Of a stretch of DNA of 47,407 nucleotides, positions 32,889 to 43,447 are shown piece after piece. The stretch is from Lachnospiraceae bacterium (GTDB lineage: Bacteria > Bacillota > Clostridia > Lachnospirales > Lachnospiraceae), in NCBI GenBank assembly GCA_024681775.1, contig JAILAF010000041.1, forward strand, positions 1 to 47,407, written 5' to 3'. How positions within the stretch are numbered: the stretch's first letter is position 1; the number at the start of each line of letters is the position of its first letter. Both the position numbers and the translations under genes were made by a program. The notes beneath the pieces were generated by a model that ran no database searches, was not told where the DNA came from, and worked only from the letters and a program-made list of their open reading frames with translations.

Positions 32889-35490
32889 TGTCGTAGTCAT
32901 CCCCGGGCTGATATCTGTCGTGGGACGGTTCATAGTCCTTGAAGGACTGATCGTTCCGGTCGTAATCCATGTGCTTCTTTTCGGTCTTGGGCTTGGGCAT
33001 GGGCAGCGGGATCTCCAGGAGTCCGCTGGGGATGTTCTCATCCTCGCTGATCTTCTGTGCCGGTACCCAAGGCTCCTCCATCTCAATGTTCCTGTGCCCC
33101 TTCGGACGCTTGGCATGCTTCTCCTGCTTCGCCCGGGCCTTCGCTTCCTTGCGGTCCAGCTTCTCCTGCTCTTTGCGCTCTTTCTCCTTCAGCTTTTCCA
33201 AAGCAGCGCGGGTCTTGGCATCCTTCTTATCCTGCGCGGCCTTCGCCTTGGCTTCTGCCTTCTCCTGCTTTGCACGCTCAGCCTCCGCAGCCTTTTCCTC
33301 TTTCGCGCGGGCTTTCTCTGCCTCGGCTTCCGCCTTCTCCTTCTCTGCGGCTTCTTCCGCTAAGCGGCGCTCTTCTGCTTCTGCGGCAGCACGCGCTTCC
33401 GCCTCCGCCTTTTCCTTTGCCGCCTGCTCTTCTGCCAGGCGCTGCTCCTCCGCAGCCTTGGCTTCGGCTTCTGCCTTTTCCTTTTCAGCGGCTTCCTCAG
33501 CCAGTCGCTTTTCCCTAGCTGCCTTTGCGGCCGCTTCCTCCGCCAGGCGTTTTTCTTCAGCCTGCGCTTTTTCTGCAGCTTCCTCCGCCAGGCGCTGCTC
33601 TTCCTCTGCCTTCGCGGCAGCTTCTTCCTTCTCCCGCTCGGCGGCTTCTTTGGCCTCAAGCTTCGCACGCTTTGCAGCCTCTTTCGCTTCCAGCTTCTCG
33701 CGCTTTGCGGCTTCCTTCGCTTCTTTGGCTTCCTGCTTTGCGCGGATGGCGGCTTCCTTCGCCTCCTGCTTTGCACGGGCAGCAGCTTCCTTCGCCTCCG
33801 CCTTCTCTCTTGCGGCGGCTTCCTTCGCTTCCCGCTTCTCCTGCGCTGCCTGCTCGCGCTGCGCCTTCCGCTCCGCCCTTCTTTCCTTGAAGGACTTCTT
33901 CGGCGCCTCGACATCCTCGGCAGATGCGGCATCCGCATCTTCAGCCTTCACTGCTTCGGTCTCTTCTGCCTTCGCTGCGTCTTCCGCGGATGCTGCGAGC
34001 GCAGCTCCTTCCGCGGCAGCTTCCACAGCACTTTCCGCCTTCTCGGCACCTGCCTGAACATCCGCAGTCTCCGTCACATTCTCAGAAACGCTGTCCGCAG
34101 CCTCGCCCTCGGCATCCGCCTCAGGGCGCTTGTAGGTACCGAAGGCTTCCTTGCGGGCCTCATTCTCCTGATCCCGCACCTCGCGGGATGCCATAAACGC
34201 TGCCTCGGCAGCGGCCTTCTTCTCTTTCTCTTCCCGTTCCTTCTCCCGGGCTTCCCGCTCCCGCAGAGCACGCTCCTCCAGTAGCCGCTCTCTCTCTGCA
34301 CGGGCCTTCTCCAGACGCTCCTGTGCCGCCTGCTCCTTCGCGAGCTTCTCCTGTGCGGCCTTGGCCAGTGCGGCAGCCTTGGCCTTTTCCTCCTTTGCCC
34401 TGGCCTTGGGACTCTTCAGACGGATCTCGGGACTCCAGGTCTGGGTGGTGTTTTTCTTCACCTTCACACCCTTGAACTTATCCGCAAAGGCGCGGCCGTC
34501 GAAACGGTCCTCCATCTTCTCCCGGATCCCCTCGATGACGAGGCCCAGCTCCACACCGATGAAAGGAATGGCCATGGCGCCGGATGCCACGGCACTCTCG
34601 GAGTTAAACATGCAGTAGATGCTCAGAAGGCCCAGACCCAGGCACAGCAGCACCCCGTCCATCTGGTCAAAGCGCAGCAGCAAAAGCAGCAGCATCAGCG
34701 CGCCGTAAATCCCGAAAAGCAGCGTACCGGGCGCAAAAGCTCCCATCTGCCCGCCCAGGAAGGTGTCCTTCGCCAGATCTCCCAGAACCGTCAGGGGCGA
34801 GGTCCCTGCGAGAACGCCGCGCAGCACGAAGATCCCCACGAAGCCCACCACAGCCGACACCAGTGTCGTAAGGAAGGGCGGCATGAGGGGATGCTCGTAG
34901 AAATCATTGTTTTTATTGGCAAATGCGATACAAAAGATGATGGGCCAGAGATAAAAGCCCGTGAAATCGGCGCCGGTAGCAGCACCCATGAGAAGTCCCC
35001 CGAAAACGGCAAAAAGTCCCCACAGACTTCCCACCGGGAACAGACCCGACAGAAACAGGAGGCTTAAGGAAAGACATACCAGATAAAAGAGCGTCGGAGT
35101 GAGAGCACTCTCATACTCCATAGCCCGGGGCGTGAATGCCCAGGCAGCCACCCCCAGCAGGGCGGGCAGATTGCCGAAGATCCGGCGGCAGCTCCCCCAC
35201 AGCAGGCAGGCGAAGATAAAAGCCAGAAGCCATTGTACGTAGATCAGGGGCTCCACCCGGTTCCCCAGGAGGTAAAAGCTCCCCTTCAGGAGGTAGAAAT
35301 ATCCTTCCGCCGCACCGTTGGCAAAATGCTGCGCGCCCCCTCCCACAGCAGCCAGTGCGGAAAAATCCGTATATTGGACGCTTAAGGATTCAAATGCGTA
35401 CCGGTAGGAACGGACCAGGCCCGCCGCCAGCACAAGCGCCGCAAATACGATATTCCAGAGGATCCTATTCTTTGAATTCCGATTCTCCAT
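32884..35490 (-). CDS. Multi-pass membrane protein fused to a very long charged helical tail
   Basis: The 868-residue protein is unusual. Residues 1-322 hold about 9-11 membrane helices with a layout reminiscent of GT-C glycosyltransferases; no catalytic motif is certain. Residues about 355-450 form a charged Arg/Glu helix, about 455-520 an acidic Ala/Glu/Asp/Ser linker, and about 525-805 an Ala/Lys/Glu/Arg-rich helix with repeated units such as EAKEAAARAKQ and RLAEEAAEKEK. The last 60 residues are Pro- and Asp-rich (LPMPKPKTEKK). It overlaps the GtrB-like gene by 26 bases, which suggests a shared envelope glycosylation pathway. I do not recognise a family. The tail could be a single alpha-helix that spans or measures distance. 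Confidence 0.8.
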   Translation of the reverse strand: MENRNSKNRILWNIVFAALVLAAGLVRSYRYAFESLSVQYTDFSALAAVGGGAQHFANGAAEGYFYLLKGSFYLLGNRVEPLIYVQWLLAFIFACLLWGSCRRIFGNLPALLGVAAWAFTPRAMEYESALTPTLFYLVCLSLSLLFLSGLFPVGSLWGLFAVFGGLLMGAATGADFTGFYLWPIIFCIAFANKNNDFYEHPLMPPFLTTLVSAVVGFVGIFVLRGVLAGTSPLTVLGDLAKDTFLGGQMGAFAPGTLLFGIYGALMLLLLLLRFDQMDGVLLCLGLGLLSIYCMFNSESAVASGAMAIPFIGVELGLVIEGIREKMEDRFDGRAFADKFKGVKVKKNTTQTWSPEIRLKSPKARAKEEKAKAAALAKAAQEKLAKEQAAQERLEKARAERERLLEERALREREAREKEREEKEKKAAAEAAFMASREVRDQENEARKEAFGTYKRPEADAEGEAADSVSENVTETADVQAGAEKAESAVEAAAEGAALAASAEDAAKAEETEAVKAEDADAASAEDVEAPKKSFKERRAERKAQREQAAQEKREAKEAAAREKAEAKEAAARAKQEAKEAAIRAKQEAKEAKEAAKREKLEAKEAAKRAKLEAKEAAEREKEEAAAKAEEEQRLAEEAAEKAQAEEKRLAEEAAAKAAREKRLAEEAAEKEKAEAEAKAAEEQRLAEEQAAKEKAEAEARAAAEAEERRLAEEAAEKEKAEAEAEKARAKEEKAAEAERAKQEKAEAKAKAAQDKKDAKTRAALEKLKEKERKEQEKLDRKEAKARAKQEKHAKRPKGHRNIEMEEPWVPAQKISEDENIPSGLLEIPLPMPKPKTEKKHMDYDRNDQSFKDYEPSHDRYQPGDDYDI

Positions 35491-36433
35491 CCGTCAGTAC
35501 CTTTTCAATGTTATATCTGGGTCTCTGCTTCACCTCGACGTAAACCTTGCCGATGTAGCGGCCGATGAGCCCGATGGCAAAAAGCTGCAATCCTCCGAGG
35601 AACCAGATGGACAGGATCATGGAGGTCCAGCCGGGCTGCACATGGCCCGTCACATAGGAGACCATGGCATAGATCCCTGCCAGCACGGCCAGGATCATGA
35701 TCAGGATCCCCAGACTCATGACCATCTGGATCGGCTTCGTGCTGAAAGAGGTGATGCCGTCAAAGGCAAGCGCCAGCATCTTCTTCAGAGGATACTTGGA
35801 AGTGCCGGCCACCCGCTCCTTGCGGTCGTAGAAAACGCTGTCCGTTTCATACCCCAGTGTGGGGACGATGCCCCGCAGATACAGGTTCCGCTCGGGATAT
35901 TTGGCAAACTGCTCCACGGCGCGCCTGCTCATAAGGCGGAAGTCCGCGTGGTTGTAGACCGTCTTTACTCCCATGGCGTCCATGACCCTGTAAAAGCCCT
36001 GGGCCGTAGTGCGCTTGAAAAAAGTGTCCGTCTTCCGTTCCTTCCGGACACCGTAGACAATATCCTTGCCTTCGTGGAACTTGTCCACCATCTGCTCGAT
36101 GACATCCACATCATCCTGCAGATCCGCATCGATGGAAACGGTCATGTCACAGATGGGTCCTGCGGTGAGGAGCCCGGCGGTGAGGGCGAACTGATGTCCC
36201 ACATTCCCCGCCAGCTTCAGTCCGAAGATCTGCCCGGGGTGCGCCGCATGCTCCTGCTCGATGAGCTCCCAGGTGCGGTCCCGGCTGCCGTCATTGACGA
36301 ACATGACGAAACTGTCATTTGAAATTTTACCCGCCGAAACCAGGCGATCCAGAACCCCCCGCAGACTTTCGGAGGAAATGGCAAGCACTTCCTCCTCGTT
36401 GTAGCAGGGAACCACAATTCCCAATCTGTCCAT
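35465..36433 (-). CDS. GtrB-like family 2 glycosyltransferase with two membrane helices
   Basis: About 322 residues. A GT2 catalytic domain starts with LGIVVPCYNEEEVL and contains the nucleotide-binding MFVNDGSRDRTW and the metal-binding VSIDADLQDDVD. Two membrane helices follow (about 232-258 and 268-290), as in the GtrB/DPMS family that transfers a sugar from a nucleotide to polyprenyl phosphate. The resulting lipid-linked sugar would feed a membrane glycosyltransferase, possibly the adjoining 868-residue protein (inference). Two ATGs two codons apart are possible; the second (MDRLGIV) has a weak GAG site at correct spacing and is used here. Confidence 0.85.
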   Translation of the reverse strand: MDRLGIVVPCYNEEEVLAISSESLRGVLDRLVSAGKISNDSFVMFVNDGSRDRTWELIEQEHAAHPGQIFGLKLAGNVGHQFALTAGLLTAGPICDMTVSIDADLQDDVDVIEQMVDKFHEGKDIVYGVRKERKTDTFFKRTTAQGFYRVMDAMGVKTVYNHADFRLMSRRAVEQFAKYPERNLYLRGIVPTLGYETDSVFYDRKERVAGTSKYPLKKMLALAFDGITSFSTKPIQMVMSLGILIMILAVLAGIYAMVSYVTGHVQPGWTSMILSIWFLGGLQLFAIGLIGRYIGKVYVEVKQRPRYNIEKVLTDGESEFKE

Positions 36434-36467
36434 ATCCATCTCGCTTTACAAGTTTGATACCACGGGA

Positions 36468-37196
36468 TCATTCATCCCAGTTGTGATAGACTGCCTGCAC
36501 ATCATCGTCATCTTCCAGGATGTCCAGGATACGGGTCAGGAGCTTTACGCTCTCCTCGTCCTTCAGCTCTACGTAGTTCTGGGGGATCATGGTAACCTCG
36601 GCGCTGAGCATGGGGATACCTGCAGCCTCCAGCGCAGCGCGGACGGGCTCGAAATCGTCGGGCGCGGTGAGGATCTCGTAGCTGTCCTCCTCGTCGGCGA
36701 AGTCCTCTGCGCCGGCGTCCAGAGCGGTCATCATCAGATCATCCGCATCCATGTCGCACTCTTCCTTGTCGATGATGATCTGTCCCTTCTCATCAAACAT
36801 GAAGGAGACACATCCGGGCGTGCCGATATTGCCGCTGCCCTTGGCAAAAGCCGCACGCACATTGGCTGCGGTACGGTTCTTGTTGTCCGTCAGGGTCTTG
36901 ACGATGACAGCGGTACCGCCGGGGCCGTAGCCTTCGTAGGTGATGTACTCATAGCTCACACCCTGGCCCTCGCCGGCAGCCTTCTTGATACCGCGATCGA
37001 TGGTATCGTTAGGCATATTGTTGGCCTTCGCCTTGGCGATGACCGTAGCGAGCTTGAAATTATTGGAAGGATCGGGGCCGCCCTCTTTCACGGCAACGGC
37101 GATCTCGCGGCCGATGATGGTAAAGATCTTACCCTTGGCAGCGTCGTTCTTCTCCTTCTTGTGCTTGATGTTTGCAAATTTAGAATGACCTGACAT
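36468..37196 (-). CDS. yebC: YebC/PmpR-family protein
   Basis: The 242-residue protein belongs to the YebC/TACO1 family, which contains proposed transcription regulators and factors that help ribosomes pass proline stretches. The N-terminal signature [23 protein letters not shown] is present (positions 1-23), followed by [20 protein letters not shown] and a conserved FMFDEKGQI block. The start is fixed by GGAGG 6 bases upstream. A good promoter lies in the gap upstream, so it can be transcribed alone. It ends 35 bases before the GtrB-like gene. Confidence 0.96.
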   Translation of the reverse strand: MSGHSKFANIKHKKEKNDAAKGKIFTIIGREIAVAVKEGGPDPSNNFKLATVIAKAKANNMPNDTIDRGIKKAAGEGQGVSYEYITYEGYGPGGTAVIVKTLTDNKNRTAANVRAAFAKGSGNIGTPGCVSFMFDEKGQIIIDKEECDMDADDLMMTALDAGAEDFADEEDSYEILTAPDDFEPVRAALEAAGIPMLSAEVTMIPQNYVELKDEESVKLLTRILDILEDDDDVQAVYHNWDE

Positions 37197-37265
37197 AAAA
37201 ACCTCCGTAAAAACATAAAAATAAGTAAAATCGAAAGCCGCCTTAAGCGGTCTCATACAAAGTAC

Positions 37266-37294
37266 ATCATACCATCCGGGGCCTGTTTCATCAA
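37266..37294 (-). promoter_or_regulatory. Sigma-A type promoter for yebC
   Basis: On the minus strand TTGATG (37289-37294) and TATGAT (37266-37271) are separated by 17 bases, giving a leader of about 63 bases. Confidence 0.6.
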
Positions 37295-37301
37295 GAAAAA
37301 C

Positions 37302-37970
37302 CTACGGGGCGGCAGGCTCCTCCGGGGGCTTTTCCTCCTGCACCACCGGATGTTTCTCCTCCGGGTTGTACCGCATGTCAAAGAGGTTCACAACCTCGGC
37401 ACCGAAGACATCGTGCATGTAGGAGTAGATCTCGTGATTTTTCGTCTCCATCTCCTGCTTCCGGATCAGCCGCTTTTTCAGTTCGATCCGGATCTCCTTC
37501 ACCCAGGCCTCGATTTTCTCGATGTCGTCGGTGTACTCCTGCATGGTCTCGTAGCAGCTCTCCATGGTCATGAGCATCAGCTCTTTGTTGATCTGCTCGA
37601 TCTGCCGGGGGACCTCGATCATGTCATCCTCGTACTCCTCCAGCTTCTCGTTGCACTCGTCCACCAGCCGTTTTTTCTCCTGCAGCTGCTTGGCCGCGCC
37701 CGCATTGCCGGAATGGGCCTCGTCCGCCAGGCCGACGATCTCCTCCATGATGCTCTTCTTTAACCGCTTGATCTCCTTGAGCTTCGTGTTGATGCGCCCC
37801 TGCTTCCGGAGCAGCTCATTGAGCGCATCCTCCTGGGCCTTCACGTCCTCGTGGCCGATCTTGTTCAGGAGACGGTACCATTTGTTGTCCAGGGTCAGCA
37901 CCGGGATCTCTTTTCCCGTGAGGGAGCCCTTAAAATCCTCTTCTTTTTCTTTTCCGGAATAGTCACCCAT
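37302..37970 (-). CDS. Coiled-coil protein of unknown function
   Basis: The 222-residue protein is dominated by a predicted long coiled coil between about residues 40 and 185, with heptad-rich segments such as LKEIKRLKKSIMEEIVGL and LVDECNEKLEEYEDDMIEV. The N-terminus is charged and the C-terminus is Pro-rich (EEKPPEEPAAP). No membrane segment or signal peptide is seen, so it is probably cytoplasmic. Similar proteins occur in Lachnospiraceae without known function. It has GAAGGAGG upstream of ATG. It follows rex by 68 bases and is likely co-transcribed with it. Confidence 0.75.
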   Translation of the reverse strand: MGDYSGKEKEEDFKGSLTGKEIPVLTLDNKWYRLLNKIGHEDVKAQEDALNELLRKQGRINTKLKEIKRLKKSIMEEIVGLADEAHSGNAGAAKQLQEKKRLVDECNEKLEEYEDDMIEVPRQIEQINKELMLMTMESCYETMQEYTDDIEKIEAWVKEIRIELKKRLIRKQEMETKNHEIYSYMHDVFGAEVVNLFDMRYNPEEKHPVVQEEKPPEEPAAP

Positions 37971-37998
37971 GGGCAGCCTCCTTCATCCGCTGCAACCC

Positions 37999-38024
37999 GC
38001 CTTACGATCCGTCCGCCGCAAGGC
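37999..38024. repeat. Short hairpin between rex and the coiled-coil gene
   Basis: GCCTTACG (37999-38006) and CGCAAGGC (38017-38024) pair over 8 bp with one G-U wobble and a 10-base loop. No U-run follows; it could be an intercistronic stem. Confidence 0.4.
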
Positions 38025-38038
38025 TACGCTCTTCTGCC

Positions 38039-38689
38039 TTATTCCTGTCTGTCTTCCGACGCGTTCTGACTGGAAATGTTGTAGGAAAGCTTCATGAGAC
38101 TGTCGGAGAGATGGACATTCTCCACCTGCACTCCCTCGGGAACGTTCAGATCCACGTGTGCGAAGTTCCAGATGCCCTTGATGCCGCACTCCACCAGCGT
38201 ATCCACCAGCCCTAAGGCACCGGTCTTCGGAATGGTGAGGACCGCGATCTCGATCTCGTTCTCCTTTAAAAATCCGGGAAGATCCTCCATGCCCCGGACC
38301 GGGATCCCTCGGACCAGATTGCCGATGAGGGCCGGGTTCTGATCAAAGATCCCGCGGAAAACAAAGCCGCGGCGCTCGAAATTCAGATAGTTCCCCAGAG
38401 CCGTGCCCAGATTGCCGGCACCGATGATGATGAAGCTGTGGATGGTATCCAGCCCCAGGATCTTGCCGATCTCGTTGTAGAGATATTCCACGTTGTAGCC
38501 GTAGCCCTGCTGGCCGAAACCGCCGAAATTGTTGAAATCCTGACGAATCTGAGATGCGGTGACCTGCATGAGCTCGCTCAGCTCCTGGGAGCTGATCCTT
38601 TCCACGCCGTTGTCCTTGAGTTCTCCCAGATACCGGAAATACCTGGGCAAACGGCCGATGACCGCCTGTGAGATTTCCTTGCCTAACAC
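38039..38689 (-). CDS. rex: Redox-sensing transcriptional repressor Rex
   Basis: The 216-residue repressor senses the NADH/NAD ratio and controls fermentation and hydrogen genes in Clostridia. An N-terminal winged helix (SSQELSELMQVTASQIRQDFNNFGGFGQQGYGY in pieces) precedes a Rossmann domain with the NAD motif GAGNLGTALGNY near residue 93. The C-terminus is the domain-swapped helix. It begins with GTG, with GGAGG 8 bases before it. A consensus promoter precedes it, and a Rex-like site overlaps that promoter, suggesting autoregulation. The leader also holds the 7-bp repeat TCCTGCA/TGCAGGA (38723-38756). Confidence 0.96.
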   Translation of the reverse strand: MLGKEISQAVIGRLPRYFRYLGELKDNGVERISSQELSELMQVTASQIRQDFNNFGGFGQQGYGYNVEYLYNEIGKILGLDTIHSFIIIGAGNLGTALGNYLNFERRGFVFRGIFDQNPALIGNLVRGIPVRGMEDLPGFLKENEIEIAVLTIPKTGALGLVDTLVECGIKGIWNFAHVDLNVPEGVQVENVHLSDSLMKLSYNISSQNASEDRQE

Positions 38690-38773
38690 TGCTGTTTCCT
38701 CCGTATACAGACCTTTCTCCTCTCCTGCATTCCCTCGAAAAATACTATCTGCAGGATATAGACATACGATTTT

Positions 38774-38802
38774 ATTATAGTTTTCCGTTAAATTTTTGTC
38801 AA
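38774..38802 (-). promoter_or_regulatory. Consensus sigma-A promoter of rex, with a Rex-like site
   Basis: On the minus strand a perfect TTGACA (38797-38802), 17-base spacer and TATAAT (38774-38779) form a full consensus. The overlapping sequence TTGACAAAAATTTAACGG (38785-38802) matches 10 of 14 fixed positions of a Rex operator TTGTTAA-N4-TTAACAA. Confidence 0.85.
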
Positions 38803-38815
38803 TTCATTCCTGCAT

Positions 38816-38845
38816 GTTTCACGCCCTTCCAAAAAACCGTGAAAC
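38816..38845. promoter_or_regulatory. 30-bp inverted repeat between the divergent rex and acyltransferase promoters
   Basis: GTTTCACG (38816-38823) and CGTGAAAC (38838-38845) are perfect 8-bp arms with a 14-base spacer, placed between the two promoters. It looks like an operator, but the regulator is unknown. Confidence 0.55.
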
Positions 38846-38856
38846 CCCCGTCATCG

Positions 38857-38885
38857 TTGACAGAAAATACGGAATCCGATATAAA
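38857..38885 (+). promoter_or_regulatory. Promoter for the acyltransferase gene, placed at the start codon
   Basis: Perfect TTGACA (38857-38862), 17-base spacer and TATAAA (38880-38885). Only 7 bases separate the -10 from the ATG at 38893, so transcription would begin at or next to the start codon. Confidence 0.75.
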
Positions 38886-38892
38886 TGAAGGT

Positions 38893-39984
38893 ATGGAAAA
38901 TCGGGCAAAAACAGACAACCGAATCTACTCCTTCGATCTGCTCCGGATCGGATGCGCCTATCTGGTGATCCTGATGCACACCACGGCCCAGGTGCTCTAT
39001 GCGATCCCCATGGAACAGACCGGCACTTTTCGCTGGCTCTTCCCGCTGCTGTGCAATTCCCTGACCCATTGCAGCGTGCCGCTTTTCGTCATGCTCAGCG
39101 GTGCTCTGTTTCTGAAAAAGGACGGGAATGCGGATCCGAAGCGGCTCTTTTTCCACAGCACCTTACGGATCCTGGTCCTCTACTTCCTCTGGGCCTTCGT
39201 GTACGCCTTCCTGTCCCTGTTGCGGAGCGGGGAACCGCTGTCCCATCTGGGAGATGCCTTTACGAATGCCCCTTACCACCTCTGGTATCTGCCCATGGTG
39301 GTGGGCCTGTACCTGTTGACTCCTCTGATCAATACGTTTTTAGCCGCTGCGGATGAGAAAAAACTGCGCTATGCGCTGCTGCTCTTCCTAATCTGCACCA
39401 TCGGCTTCGGGACCCTGCTGGCACTGCCCCTGCCCACCTTCGCCGTGCGGCTCCTGTCGGTGCGGCACGAAACCTGGATCCTGGGCTACCTGGGGTACTA
39501 CCTCCTGGGGTATTACCTCCGGAACTATCCCCTGCAGGACGGGACTTTCTCCATGCTGCGGTTAGCTGCCGCCCTGTCCCTGCTCCTGGGCTTTGGCGGC
39601 ACCCATCTGCTGTCCGTCAGCCAGGGACAGTTGAACGTGGCACTCATCGACAGCTTCTCCCTGCTGACCCTGCTGGTATCCGCCTATCTCTTTGCCCTGG
39701 TCTGCAGGCACAGTGATTACGCGCCACGGACGCAGCGCGGGAAGCGGTTCCTCCGGGGACTCTCCGCAGACACTCTGGGGATCTACATCTTCCACCTGGC
39801 GTTCTTAAGCTTCCTGCCCCTGACCCTCCTCTTCCCGGAGGTCTACTACCCGGTGATCGGCAAGAGCGCTGCAACCATCTACAGCTGCGCCCTGCCGGTG
39901 TACGCCCTGCTGATCTATGCGGCGGGAGCGCTCCTGTCCGCGCTGCTGCGCCGGATCCCGAAGGCAGGCAGATATCTGTGCTGA
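38893..39984 (+). CDS. Acyltransferase family 3 membrane protein
   Basis: The 363-residue protein has about 10 membrane helices and the family's N-terminal motif RIYSFDLLRIGCAYLVILMH, with the catalytic-type His in the LMHTT region (about residue 31). Such enzymes O-acetylate or acylate extracellular sugars and lipids, often cell-wall polysaccharides. The acceptor is not shown. The ATG at 38893 has no usable ribosome site: GAAGG lies only 1-2 bases away. It fits a leaderless transcript. It is followed by the ABC-F gene with 48 bases between, and it is divergent from rex. Confidence 0.9.
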   Translation: MENRAKTDNRIYSFDLLRIGCAYLVILMHTTAQVLYAIPMEQTGTFRWLFPLLCNSLTHCSVPLFVMLSGALFLKKDGNADPKRLFFHSTLRILVLYFLWAFVYAFLSLLRSGEPLSHLGDAFTNAPYHLWYLPMVVGLYLLTPLINTFLAAADEKKLRYALLLFLICTIGFGTLLALPLPTFAVRLLSVRHETWILGYLGYYLLGYYLRNYPLQDGTFSMLRLAAALSLLLGFGGTHLLSVSQGQLNVALIDSFSLLTLLVSAYLFALVCRHSDYAPRTQRGKRFLRGLSADTLGIYIFHLAFLSFLPLTLLFPEVYYPVIGKSAATIYSCALPVYALLIYAAGALLSALLRRIPKAGRYLC

Positions 39985-40032
39985 TCCATTCTACGAAAAT
40001 ACTCCGCTTTGGGGAGCTTGCAAGAGGTGCTT

Positions 40033-42027
<1,995 letters not shown>

Positions 42028-42045
42028 GTGTGTTCATACGAAGCG

Positions 42046-42078
42046 AAACAGGCACCCCACGCAGGGGTGCCTGTTTTT
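42046..42078 (+). terminator. Rho-independent terminator after the ABC-F gene
   Basis: AAACAGGCACCCC and GGGGTGCCTGTTT form a 13-bp perfect stem with a 5-base loop (ACGCA), followed by a T tract. The stem is also stable on the minus strand but lacks a long U-run there. Confidence 0.95.
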
Positions 42079-42190
42079 ATGCCTCTCTTTCAGTTATCAA
42101 GGCCGGTCAGGAAGCGCCTTATTGTGCTTTCGGTCTGCCCAGACCATCGATCTGGTTCAGGAACTTTTCAAGTAAAAATCGTCATGTTCA

Positions 42191-43399
42191 TTAAGAGAGG
42201 CTGTCAAAAGTCTCGCGGATTGCCTTAATAAATCCCAGAGAATCCAGGATCACGGGATTCTCACAGGAGGAGATCAGGGACAGAGACCTGGTCATCTTGC
42301 CATCCTCGATGGTCTTGATGCAGGCCTTCTCCAGACGCTCACCGAATGCCACCAGCTCCGGGATCTCATCCAACTCTCCGCGCTTTTTCAATGCGCCGGT
42401 CCATGCAAAAATGGTGGCGATGGAGTTGGTGGAGGTCTCCTCTCCCTTCAGATACTTGTAGTAATGTCTCTGGACGGTTCCGTGTGCAGCCTCATACTCG
42501 TAAGCGCCGCTGGGAGAAACCAGAACAGAAGTCATCATGGACAGATCGCCGTATGCGGTAGCAACCATGTCGGACATGACATCGCCGTCATAATTCTTGC
42601 ACGCCCAGATAAAGCCACCCTCGGAGCGGATCACACGGGCTACAGCATCATCGATGAGGGTGTAGAAATACTCGATGCCCAGACGCTCGAACTGCTCCTT
42701 GTACTCCTTCTCATAGATCTCCTGGAAGATATCCTTGAAGGTGTGATCATACTTCTTGGAGATGGTGTCCTTCGTAGAGAACCACAGATCCTGCTTCGTA
42801 TCCACCGCATACTGGAAGCATGCGCCGGCGAAGCTCCGGATGGAACGCTCCGTATTGTGGATGCCCTGCAGGATGCCGGGGCCGTCGAAGGTGTGGATGG
42901 TCTCGCGGATCTCGGTTCCATCCTCACCGGTAAATACCAGTTCCGCCTTGCCTGCGCCGGGAACCTTGATCTCCACGTTTTTATAGACATCACCGTAAGC
43001 GTGACGTGCCAAGGTGATGGGCTTCGTCCAGTTAGACACATAAGGGGTGATGCCCTTTACCAGGATGGGTGCACGGAAAACGGTGCCGTCCAGGATGGCG
43101 CGGATGGTACCGTTGGGGCTCTTCCACATTTCCTTCAGGTGGTACTCCTCCATGCGGGCAGCATTGGGAGTGATGGTGGCACATTTCACGGCCACACCGT
43201 ACTTCAGAGTCGCATTTGCGGAATCCACAGTCACCTGATCATCCGTTGCATTGCGGTTCTCCAGTCCCAGATCGTAATACTCCGTCTTCAGATCGATGTA
43301 GGGGAGCAGCAGCTCGTCCTTGATCATCTTCCAGAGGATCCGGGTCATCTCATCTCCGTCCATCTCCACCAGGGGCGTCTTCATCTGAATCTTAGCCAT
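42191..43399 (-). CDS. icd: NADP-dependent isocitrate dehydrogenase, eukaryote type
   Basis: The 402-residue enzyme oxidises isocitrate to 2-oxoglutarate with NADP. It resembles the homodimeric type II family of eukaryotes and some bacteria rather than E. coli Icd: [16 protein letters not shown] at the N-terminus, [26 protein letters not shown], substrate-binding RHAYGD, and [21 protein letters not shown] near residue 258. In Clostridia it supplies 2-oxoglutarate for glutamate. AAAGGAG precedes the ATG. It follows the GntR regulator by 48 bases and ends facing the ABC-F terminator. Confidence 0.97.
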   Translation of the reverse strand: MAKIQMKTPLVEMDGDEMTRILWKMIKDELLLPYIDLKTEYYDLGLENRNATDDQVTVDSANATLKYGVAVKCATITPNAARMEEYHLKEMWKSPNGTIRAILDGTVFRAPILVKGITPYVSNWTKPITLARHAYGDVYKNVEIKVPGAGKAELVFTGEDGTEIRETIHTFDGPGILQGIHNTERSIRSFAGACFQYAVDTKQDLWFSTKDTISKKYDHTFKDIFQEIYEKEYKEQFERLGIEYFYTLIDDAVARVIRSEGGFIWACKNYDGDVMSDMVATAYGDLSMMTSVLVSPSGAYEYEAAHGTVQRHYYKYLKGEETSTNSIATIFAWTGALKKRGELDEIPELVAFGERLEKACIKTIEDGKMTRSLSLISSCENPVILDSLGFIKAIRETFDSLS

Positions 43400-43447
43400 A
43401 CTATTCTCCTTTTATCCCTTTAATCTTTATCTATCTGCCGGAGGGGA

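Noticed and set aside
32969-34057. A 362-codon plus-strand frame opposite the coiled-coil tail
   Set aside because: Its Ala/Ser/Phe-rich content (ASFASC-type repeats) is the mirror of the Glu/Lys/Ala codons on the minus strand, not a separate protein.
42079-42190. Small gene or RNA between the ABC-F terminator and icd
   Set aside because: No start with a ribosome site, no strong hairpin besides a weak CCAGA/TCTGG dyad, and the plus strand is downstream of the terminator; I see nothing in it.
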